Assembly: GCA_030045295.1 (NCBI GenBank)
Contig: JASIGD010000446.1
Location: 1 to 6,851, forward strand
From: Streptosporangiaceae bacterium
GTDB taxonomy: Bacteria > Actinomycetota > Actinomycetes > Streptosporangiales > Streptosporangiaceae
Length of the DNA stretch: 6,851 nt
Direction: 5' to 3'
Position numbers and translations under genes: made by a program. Position 1 is the stretch's first letter. Each line of letters starts with the position of its first letter. Below, one piece after another: positions 1 through 4,848 of this stretch. The notes under the pieces are model-generated. The model was not told where the DNA came from. It worked only from the letters and a program-made list of their open reading frames with translations, and did no database searches.

Positions 1-22
1 GCCGCTCGGCTTTGGTGGCCAT
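1..22 (-). CDS. Possible 5' end of a leftward gene (partial, 7 codons)
   Basis: Read on the minus strand, an ATG at 22-20 opens MATKAER and runs off the left edge without a stop. There is no clear Shine-Dalgarno sequence. However, the hexamer TACCGT (fits TANNNT, the actinobacterial -10) ends 7 nt before the ATG, which would suit a leaderless transcript. Seven codons are too few to identify a product. The divergent arrangement with the gene at 239 is reasonable but unproven, and the true start could also lie outside the window. Confidence 0.22.
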
Positions 23-29
23 GACCCGG

Positions 30-39
30 ACGGTACCGT
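30..39 (-). promoter_or_regulatory. ACGGTACCGT palindrome holding a possible -10 for the leftward gene
   Basis: This is a perfect 10-bp palindrome. On the minus strand its TACCGT half (plus-strand 30-35) matches the TANNNT pattern and lies 7 nt ahead of the candidate ATG at 22. No well-spaced -35 was seen. It could be a -10 overlapped by a small operator, or chance. Confidence 0.2.
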
Positions 40-226
40 GTTTCAACAGGCCGATCCTCGGCCAGGGCTCACCAGCCGATGTCGCGCGATGGCTGAGATC
101 AGCAATCGTCACGCTGCGCGACTCTTGCTCCAGAGGCTTAGCGAACCGAGCGCCGAGTCTGGCGCGGCGATCCGATCTAGGGCGCTTGGCAGCCGGCCCG
201 TCCCGGATTCCCCATTCTGTTATCGC

Positions 227-238
227 GGAGCGTTAACG
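227..238 (+). promoter_or_regulatory. Ribosome binding site and CGTTAACG palindrome before the cyclase-STAND gene
   Basis: GGAG at 227-230 lies 8 nt before the ATG at 239, a good Shine-Dalgarno spacing, and decides the start chosen for that gene. The spacer itself (231-238) is the perfect palindrome CGTTAACG. An upstream in-frame TTA codon falls inside it (233-235) and would be included only if translation began further upstream. Confidence 0.5.
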
Positions 239-3115
239 ATGGGTGCCCGCGGTGCGCGTGGCCGGGCGAGCCTGGTCAGCAGCCGAGCCATCCCGGTGGG
301 CGGGTCTGGCGTGCTGGCGTGCCTGCTGGCAGTGCCGCCGCCGGGGCTGGCCTTCTACGCTGTGAGCGTGGAGACCCTCACATTCTTGTTTACCGACATT
401 GAGGGCTCGACGGCGCTGCTCGGGCGGCTGGGCGACGACGATTACGCCCGGGTGCTGGCGGAGCATCATGCGCTGGTCCGGTCGGCGCTGGCCGCGCATG
501 ATGGCCGGGAGGTCGACACGCAGGGGGATGCGTTCTTCGCCGTGTTCTCCTCGCCGCGGGCGTGCGTGGCGGCGGTGCTGCAGATGCAGCAGGCCATCCA
601 GGACCGTGCCTGGCCGGGCGGGGAGCGGGTGCGGGTGCGGATGGGCATCCACTGCGGGGAGGCGGCGCGGACGGCGACCGGGCTGGTGGGGCTGGAGGTG
701 CACCGGGCCGCCCGGGTCGCCGCGGCCGGTTACGGCGGGCAGGTGCTGGTGTCGGAGGCGGCGGCCGCGCTGGTCCGGGACGGGCTGCCGGAAGGCGCGG
801 CGCTAGCCGACCTGGGTACCCACCGGCTGAAGGACCTGGGCCGCCCGGAACGGATCTTCCAGCTGACCGCGGCGGGCCTGCAGGCGGGGTTCCCGCCGTT
901 GCGGTCGCTGGGCAACCCGGCGCTGCCGAACAACCTGCCCGCCGAACTGTCGGGGTTCATCGGCCGGGGCCGGGAGATCTCGGAGGTCCGGGCGCTGGCC
1001 GGGTCCTGTCGGCTGGTCACGCTGACCGGGGCCGGGGGGTGCGGGAAGACCCGGCTGGGGCTGCAGGTGGCCGCGGAGCTGCTGGACGGGTCGGGGGATG
1101 GGGTATGGCTGGTGGAGCTGGCCGCGGTCACCGACGAGGATGCGGTGCCGCTGGCCATCGCGCAGGCGCTGCGGCTGACCCTCAATCCGGGCCGGCCCGC
1201 GCTGGAGGCGCTGCTGGATGCGCTGGCGCTGCAGGATGTGCTGATCGTGCTGGACAACTGCGAGCACCTGATCGGCGGGTGCGCGAAGACGGCGGAGGCG
1301 ATCGTTCGGCGGTGCCCGCGGGTGCATCTGCTGGCCACCAGCCGAGAGCCGCTGGGCGTCGGCGGGGAGACCATCTACCGGGTGCCGTCGCTGTCGCTGC
1401 CCGGCCCTGACGACTCCGGGGCCCCGGCACCGGGGTCCTCCGACGCGGTGGCGTTGTTCGCAGAGCGGGCCCGGGCCAACGGCGTCGCCGTGGCCGTGGA
1501 TGAGCGGGCCGGGCACCTGGTGGTGTCGGTGTGCCGTCGGCTGGACGGGATGCCGCTGGCGATCGAGCTGGCCGCAGCCCGGCTGCGGTCGATGTCGCTC
1601 AGTGAGCTGGCCGGCCGACTGGACCAGCGGTTCCGGCTGCTGACCGGGGGCAGCCGCACAGCGGTGGAACGCCAGCAGACCCTGGCCGCGACGGTCGGCT
1701 GGTCGTATGCGCTGCTGACCGCCGCGGAGCGAATGCTGCTGGCCCGGCTGTCGGTGTTCGCCGGCAGCTTCGGCCTGGACGCGGCCGAGGCGGTGGGCGG
1801 GACCGGTGACCTGGACGTGCTGGACGTGGCGGGCATGCTCGGGTCGCTGGTGGACAAGAGCCTGGTGGTGGCCGAGCCCGCGGGAGAGATCCTGCGGTAC
1901 CGGCTGCTGGAGACGATCCGGCTGTTCGCCGCCGAGCGGCTGGCCGGGGCCGGCGAGGAGGAGGCCACGGCGGTCGCGTCGGCGCACTGCGCGCATTTCC
2001 TGGCCGTCGCCGAGCGGGCAGCGCCGTATCTGACCGGGCCGGAGCAGGGGGAATGGCTGGCCCGGCTGGACGCCGACCAGGCCAACCTGCGCCGCGCCGC
2101 CCAGTACGCGGCCGGCCGCCCGGACGGGACCACGCTGGTGCTGCGCCTGGGCGTCGCGCTGGACCGCTACTGGTGGGCCCGGTCCCGGATGCAGGAGGGC
2201 TTCGGGCTGCTCGTGCCGGTGCTCCGGCGGCCCGACGCCGGCGCCGACCCCGCGCTGTTCGGCGCGGCACTGACCACCGGCGCGGGCGTCGCTTACTTCA
2301 TTGACCTCGCCGCCGCCCTGCAGCTTGCCGACCTGGCGGTCCAGGTCGCCCGCCAGCTGGGCGACGAGCGGCTGCTCTGCAGAGCCCTTGGGGCGCTATG
2401 CGCCGCGCATTTCTACGCCGGCGAGCCGGAGGCAGGGCACCCGTTCGGGCAGGAATCGGTCGACCGGGCCCGGCGGCTCGGCGACGACGTGCAGCTGGGC
2501 CACAGCATGCTCGGGTATCTCCTGGCCATCGACATCATCGACCCGGCCCGGGTCCTGCTTCTGTACACCGAGGCGATCGCCTGCAGCGAACGATCCGGCG
2601 ACCATCTCAACAGCTCCACCTTGCACAGCAACGCCAGCATCATCGCACTAGAGGCCGGGGACATCTCTGCCGCCCGGGCTCACCTGGACGCCGCCGCACA
2701 AGCCGCGCAGCAGATCGGATGGGAGCACGCCACCGCGCAGGCGAACCTGGGTGACGTGCTGCGCGCCGAGGGAGACCCCGGCGGCGCCCGGTCCGCCTTC
2801 GAGGCCGCCCTGCGGACCGGCCGCCGGAACGGCGACAACTGGAACATGGCCTACGCCATCCTCGGCCTGGCCCACCTGGCCAGCGATGCGGGCGACTGGC
2901 ACCGGGCCGCCACGCTGCACGGCGCCGCGCAGGCCTTTCTTGACCGGACCGGCAATCCGTGGCAAAACCCCACCGCGCGGGACCGCCGGGACAGCCTGGA
3001 CCAGGCGCGCGCGCACCTGGGCGATGAGCAGCTGGAGCGAGCCTACGCCCAGGGCATGGCGCTCAGCCCGGACAAGGCCCTCAACCTGGCCCTCCCGAAA
3101 GCGAGCACGGCCTGA
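239..3115 (+). CDS. Adenylate/guanylate cyclase-domain STAND ATPase with TPR-like C-terminus
   Basis: This is a 958-aa multidomain signalling protein, probably cytosolic. A class III nucleotide cyclase domain spans roughly residues 44-215, with FTDIEGST at 51-58 (metal Asp53), GDAFF at 96-100 (metal Asp97), RMGIHCGE and VHRAAR (Arg159). A linker ending NNLPAELSGFIGR (231-243) leads into a STAND/NB-ARC-like ATPase: Walker A GAGGCGKT 264-271, Walker B LIVLDNCEH 335-343, LLATSREPL 364-372 and GMPLAIELAAARL 437-449. LLETIR at 556-561 marks the following helical part. TPR-like helices fill about 620-910 and the protein ends with the family's usual tail (about 920-952). The layout resembles the mycobacterial Rv0386/Rv1358/Rv2488c group, but there is no C-terminal LuxR HTH, so it probably signals to partners rather than binding DNA. 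Usual cyclase substrate residues are missing: Asp93 replaces Lys, Leu152 replaces Asp, and His155 replaces Asn (by eye). The start at 239 is preferred for its GGAG and the jump in third-position GC; GTG at 362 (917 aa) would begin exactly at the domain. Confidence 0.9.
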   Translation: MGARGARGRASLVSSRAIPVGGSGVLACLLAVPPPGLAFYAVSVETLTFLFTDIEGSTALLGRLGDDDYARVLAEHHALVRSALAAHDGREVDTQGDAFFAVFSSPRACVAAVLQMQQAIQDRAWPGGERVRVRMGIHCGEAARTATGLVGLEVHRAARVAAAGYGGQVLVSEAAAALVRDGLPEGAALADLGTHRLKDLGRPERIFQLTAAGLQAGFPPLRSLGNPALPNNLPAELSGFIGRGREISEVRALAGSCRLVTLTGAGGCGKTRLGLQVAAELLDGSGDGVWLVELAAVTDEDAVPLAIAQALRLTLNPGRPALEALLDALALQDVLIVLDNCEHLIGGCAKTAEAIVRRCPRVHLLATSREPLGVGGETIYRVPSLSLPGPDDSGAPAPGSSDAVALFAERARANGVAVAVDERAGHLVVSVCRRLDGMPLAIELAAARLRSMSLSELAGRLDQRFRLLTGGSRTAVERQQTLAATVGWSYALLTAAERMLLARLSVFAGSFGLDAAEAVGGTGDLDVLDVAGMLGSLVDKSLVVAEPAGEILRYRLLETIRLFAAERLAGAGEEEATAVASAHCAHFLAVAERAAPYLTGPEQGEWLARLDADQANLRRAAQYAAGRPDGTTLVLRLGVALDRYWWARSRMQEGFGLLVPVLRRPDAGADPALFGAALTTGAGVAYFIDLAAALQLADLAVQVARQLGDERLLCRALGALCAAHFYAGEPEAGHPFGQESVDRARRLGDDVQLGHSMLGYLLAIDIIDPARVLLLYTEAIACSERSGDHLNSSTLHSNASIIALEAGDISAARAHLDAAAQAAQQIGWEHATAQANLGDVLRAEGDPGGARSAFEAALRTGRRNGDNWNMAYAILGLAHLASDAGDWHRAATLHGAAQAFLDRTGNPWQNPTARDRRDSLDQARAHLGDEQLERAYAQGMALSPDKALNLALPKASTA

Positions 3116-3203
3116 TCTCCATCGCCGTGAAACCGCAGTGTCGTCATTGACCGTCCAGCCCGGGGCCGCCGCAAAATACCGTGCTCGCGTGCGCATCCGA
3201 CAC

Positions 3204-3223
3204 CGGCCGGGCGTGCCCGGCTG
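3204..3223 (+). terminator. GC-rich hairpin after the cyclase-STAND gene
   Basis: GCCGGG (3206-3211) pairs with CCCGGC (3216-3221) around the loop CGTG. One G-T and one C-G pair extend it to 8 bp. It starts 88 nt after the stop codon at 3113-3115. No T-tract follows, which is common for actinobacterial terminator candidates but weakens the call. Confidence 0.3.
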
Positions 3224-3246
3224 CTGCACCGTACGCCCTAGCCAGA

Positions 3247-3286
3247 CGCTGCTCCGCGCCTGCTGATCGCGCGCAGCGGAGCGGCG
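3247..3286 (+). terminator. Long interrupted hairpin in the convergent region
   Basis: Positions 3247-3256 pair with 3277-3286 (10 bp with one G-T). After a 3-nt bulge at 3257-3259, CTGC 3260-3263 pairs with GCAG 3273-3276 around a 9-nt loop. This is the longest stem seen outside genes and could stop transcription from either side, or be part of a structured RNA. There is no T-tract. Confidence 0.35.
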
Positions 3287-3337
3287 CCCAGGGCGGCAGA
3301 TCGTTCATTCTGCTGGCGGCACCGGGCGGTGAGCAAC

Positions 3338-3351
3338 CGGCTGCCCAGCCG
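3338..3351. repeat. Small perfect inverted repeat CGGCTG-CC-CAGCCG
   Basis: Two 6-bp arms are separated by 2 bp. It is another member of the set of inverted repeats in this convergent region. It may contribute to folding of read-through RNA, or be chance in GC-rich DNA. Confidence 0.25.
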
Positions 3352-3505
3352 CGCCGTATAACGCCGGAAGTGCGCGCCCTTCCAAACCAGAGGCCGATGA
3401 CGCAGGGTGAGACAACACGCGAGTTCCGCTGGTTCCTGGGTGCCGGATCTGAGGTATTGGGGGCGCTGTGGCGATTACGCCGGCGTGGCCTGACTTGCGC
3501 GAAGC

Positions 3506-3544
3506 CCGGCTGGCGTCTTTGGCTAGCCGGCCGGGAGCCCGGCC
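3506..3544 (-). terminator. Overlapping hairpins across the deaminase stop codon
   Basis: A 9-bp stem with one G-T pair joins 3506-3514 to 3522-3530 around a 7-nt loop, and it contains the deaminase TAG (3525-3523). A second stem, GGCCGGG 3529-3535 with CCCGGCC 3538-3544, lies in the last codons of the gene and shares two bases with the first, so the two largely exclude each other. Position and strength suggest 3' end formation for the deaminase transcript, though no T-tract follows on the minus strand. Confidence 0.4.
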
Positions 3545-4515
3545 CAGTCAAATGCCTCGCCGATCTGCCGCAGCTCCTGCCTGGTGTGCTGGTCGCACAG
3601 CGCGCCGCGTAGCCCGGCCTGGTAGCAGTCCCGGGCCGGTACTCCCAGCTGCCTGGCTGCCGCGTAGTCGGCGGTCAGGTCGGTTCCGAACATGGCAGGG
3701 TCGTCGGTGGACACCGAGCATGCCACGCCCGCCGCGACCAGCTGCGGCAGCGGATGCTCGGCCAGCGAGGCCACCACGCCGGTGCGCAGGTTCGAGATCG
3801 GACACACATCAAGCACCACGCCCCGGCCGGCCAGCTCGGCCAACAGGCCGGGATCGTCGGCTGCCCGGATCCCATGCCGGATCCGGTCCGCGCCGAGGCC
3901 ATCCAGCGCGCCGCGGATCGATGCCGGGCCCGCCGCCTCGCCCGCATGCGGCACCGATCCCAGGCCGCCATCCCTAGCGATCGCGAACGCCCGCGCGTAC
4001 GGCTCCGGCGGATACTCCGCTTCCGGACCGCCCAGGCCCAGGCCCACGACGCCGCGGTCGCGGTAGGCGACCGCGTAGCGCGCGGTCAGCTCCGCCGTCT
4101 CCAGCGGGTATCCCCGCGGGATGTCGGGAGTCAGCCGGACCCGCACGCCGTGCTGCTCGGCGGCTTGCTGGGCGCCGTCGCAGTAGCCGGTGAACACCTC
4201 GTCCCAGTCGGCCCCGCGGCCGGCCGGCTCGGCCGGGGTGAAGATGCCCTCTAGGTAGACCGCGCCGTGGCTGGCCGCCTCGGCCGCGTAATCCACCACT
4301 ACCTGCCGGAAGTCCCGCCCGGCGCGCAGCGCGCCGGTGGTGAGCAGCCACACGTCCAGGAAATGGGCGAAGTCCCGGAACTCATAAAGCGCGGCGAGCC
4401 CTTCCACCGAGTCGGCGGGCAGCGGCACGCCGTTGCGCCGGGCGATCTGCAGGAGCGTCCCGGCCCGGACGGTGCCTTCCAGGTGGACATGTAGCTCGAT
4501 CTTCGGGAACGTCAC
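3523..4515 (-). CDS. Adenosine deaminase-superfamily enzyme (possibly aminodeoxyfutalosine deaminase)
   Basis: This is a 330-aa cytosolic zinc hydrolase of the usual length for the adenosine deaminase family, which replaces a purine 6-amino group with oxygen. The catalytic set is complete: metal ligands His9 and His11 in HVHLEG, His190 and catalytic Glu193 in HAGE, His214 in RIRHGI, CPISN at 238-242, and Asp271/Asp272 in STDDP. Glu13 stands where mouse ADA has Asp19, which contacts the ribose 5'-OH, and GLGLGGPE (158-165) replaces the usual DLAGDE-like stretch. These features, with FRDFAHFL near residue 46-53, recall ADA-like proteins acting on other substrates, including 6-aminodeoxyfutalosine of the futalosine menaquinone pathway; ordinary purine salvage remains possible. 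The start is GTG at 4515, placing the first His motif at residue 9 as in relatives. No Shine-Dalgarno is present; an extended -10 lies 8 nt upstream, so the mRNA may be leaderless. The gene is monocistronic here, convergent with the cyclase-STAND gene and divergent from the LAL gene. Confidence 0.93.
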   Translation of the reverse strand: MTFPKIELHVHLEGTVRAGTLLQIARRNGVPLPADSVEGLAALYEFRDFAHFLDVWLLTTGALRAGRDFRQVVVDYAAEAASHGAVYLEGIFTPAEPAGRGADWDEVFTGYCDGAQQAAEQHGVRVRLTPDIPRGYPLETAELTARYAVAYRDRGVVGLGLGGPEAEYPPEPYARAFAIARDGGLGSVPHAGEAAGPASIRGALDGLGADRIRHGIRAADDPGLLAELAGRGVVLDVCPISNLRTGVVASLAEHPLPQLVAAGVACSVSTDDPAMFGTDLTADYAAARQLGVPARDCYQAGLRGALCDQHTRQELRQIGEAFDWAGLPAG

Positions 4516-4523
4516 AGCAACCG

Positions 4524-4532
4524 ATTATCACA
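4524..4532 (-). promoter_or_regulatory. Extended -10 (TGTGATAAT) of the deaminase gene
   Basis: On the minus strand TG-T-GATAAT forms an extended -10 with GATAAT at 4529-4524. Eight bases (CGGTTGCT) separate it from the GTG start, so transcription would begin at or within a few bases of the start codon. No good -35 lies 16-18 bp upstream, consistent with an extended -10 promoter. Two TTGTG direct repeats 9 bp apart (minus strand, 4542-4538 and 4533-4529) overlap it and could be half-sites for a regulator. Confidence 0.45.
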
Positions 4533-4604
4533 AGCCACACAATCGTGGGCCGGCGGCGGCGTGCTGGGCAGCCGTCGGCGCCAGACGTCGTTTCCGCGGC
4601 GGCT

Positions 4605-4619
4605 ATCACGGAGCGTGAT
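4605..4619. promoter_or_regulatory. Operator-like inverted repeat ATCACG-GAG-CGTGAT
   Basis: Perfect 6-bp arms flank a 3-bp centre. The centre lies about 97 bp upstream of the deaminase start and about 237 bp upstream of the LAL start. The form fits a dimeric HTH regulator site, but the family cannot be named from this single copy. Confidence 0.35.
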
Positions 4620-4715
4620 TGTCTCAGTGGGGCCGGCGGGCGCCGAGCTCGCGCGGAACGCCGGATCTGATTCAGGCCTCCGGCTTGGAGGTGCACTGCT
4701 GGTGCGGGGCGGGGT

Positions 4716-4729
4716 ACCTGTCATCAGGT
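4716..4729. promoter_or_regulatory. Inverted repeat ACCTG-TCAT-CAGGT
   Basis: Perfect 5-bp arms lie around a 4-bp centre, in the LAL-proximal half of the divergent region and about 120 bp before the LAL start. It could be an operator or a short RNA hairpin. Arms this short may also occur by chance. Confidence 0.22.
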
Positions 4730-4772
4730 GGCTTCTGCGACGTGGTCGTGGCGGCGGGTATACAGGGTAACG

Positions 4773-4820
4773 ATGTTGATGGTCCCGCTGGCCTTTTTGT
4801 TGACCGCCGCCGACGGCTGA
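4773..4820 (+). CDS. Possible 15-codon leader peptide before the LAL gene
   Basis: ATG at 4773 opens MLMVPLAFLLTAADG and stops at TGA 4818-4820, 28 nt before the LAL start. AGGG at 4764-4767 provides a Shine-Dalgarno-like site 5 nt ahead, and TATACA at 4759-4764 resembles a -10. The peptide is hydrophobic and Leu-rich. It could be a translated leader controlling the downstream gene, or a chance frame; no conservation can be tested here. Confidence 0.18.
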   Translation: MLMVPLAFLLTAADG

Positions 4821-4836
4821 GCAGTCTGAATTCGAT

Positions 4837-4842
4837 TACGAT
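4837..4842 (+). promoter_or_regulatory. Possible -10 (TACGAT) for a leaderless LAL transcript
   Basis: TACGAT fits the actinobacterial TANNNT -10 and ends 6 nt before the GTG at 4849. No Shine-Dalgarno precedes that GTG, so a leaderless mRNA would explain the start. The -35 position has no clear match; TTGACC at 4800-4805 is too far away (31 bp). Confidence 0.35.
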
Positions 4843-4848
4843 GGCCCG

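Larger units (their letters stand above)
23..238. other. Upstream (probably divergent) intergenic region
   Basis: This 216-bp stretch is noticeably less GC-biased at third positions than the gene that follows. Although the reading frame of the downstream gene stays open back to position 38, that extension uses codons such as TTT, CAA, CCT, AAT, TCT and TTA, which the gene itself avoids or uses rarely, so I read it as non-coding. It contains a perfect 10-bp palindrome at 30-39 and an 8-bp palindrome at 231-238. TTGGCA at 186-191 resembles a -35 box, but no good -10 sits at the right distance, so no promoter is called for the rightward gene. Confidence 0.5.
3116..3522. other. Convergent intergenic region, no convincing gene, several hairpins
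   Basis: This 407-bp stretch lies between two genes whose 3' ends face each other. Open frames exist on both strands but have mixed codon use, no recognisable domain and no good start signals. Inverted repeats at 3204-3223, 3247-3286, 3338-3351 and 3506-3530 are described separately. TATAAC at 3357-3362 looks like a -10 but has no -35 partner. No tRNA-like fold was seen. Confidence 0.6.
4516..4848. other. Divergent intergenic region between deaminase and LAL genes
   Basis: This 333-bp region carries the start signals for both divergent genes. It holds the deaminase -10 near its left end, inverted repeats at 4605-4619, 4677-4691 (CCTCC-5-GGAGG) and 4716-4729, a possible tiny ORF at 4773-4820, TTGACC at 4800-4805 (a good -35 match without a well-placed -10), and a TACGAT hexamer at 4837-4842. 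Longer open frames cross it, but they resemble no known family and one runs out of frame into the LAL gene, so no full gene is called. Confidence 0.6.

Noticed and set aside
38..238. Upstream in-frame extension of the cyclase-STAND gene back to ATG 38
   Set aside because: Codon use is mixed, includes TTA and many A/T-ending codons, and changes sharply at 239 where a good Shine-Dalgarno appears. No domain is added.
803..1996. 397-aa open frame on the minus strand inside the cyclase-STAND gene
   Set aside because: It is a shadow of a strongly supported gene. High third-position GC keeps other frames open; the peptide is Gln/Arg/Pro-rich with no domain.
3397..3612. 71-aa plus-strand frame (MTQGETTREFRW...) with TATAAC at 3357 and AGAGG before its ATG
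   Set aside because: The Shine-Dalgarno spacing is only 3 nt, no -35 is present, its tail lies antisense in the deaminase gene, and no family is recognised. It could be a decayed remnant, but this is not supported.
239..4515. RADAR-like anti-phage pair (ATPase plus adenosine deaminase)
   Set aside because: RdrB is a much larger deaminase than this 330-aa protein. The ATPase here has a cyclase-NB-ARC-TPR layout unlike RdrA, and the genes are convergent rather than co-directional.
4800..4805. TTGACC as the -35 of the LAL promoter
   Set aside because: The hexamer is a good match, but no TANNNT lies 16-19 bp downstream; TACGAT at 4837 is 31 bp away.
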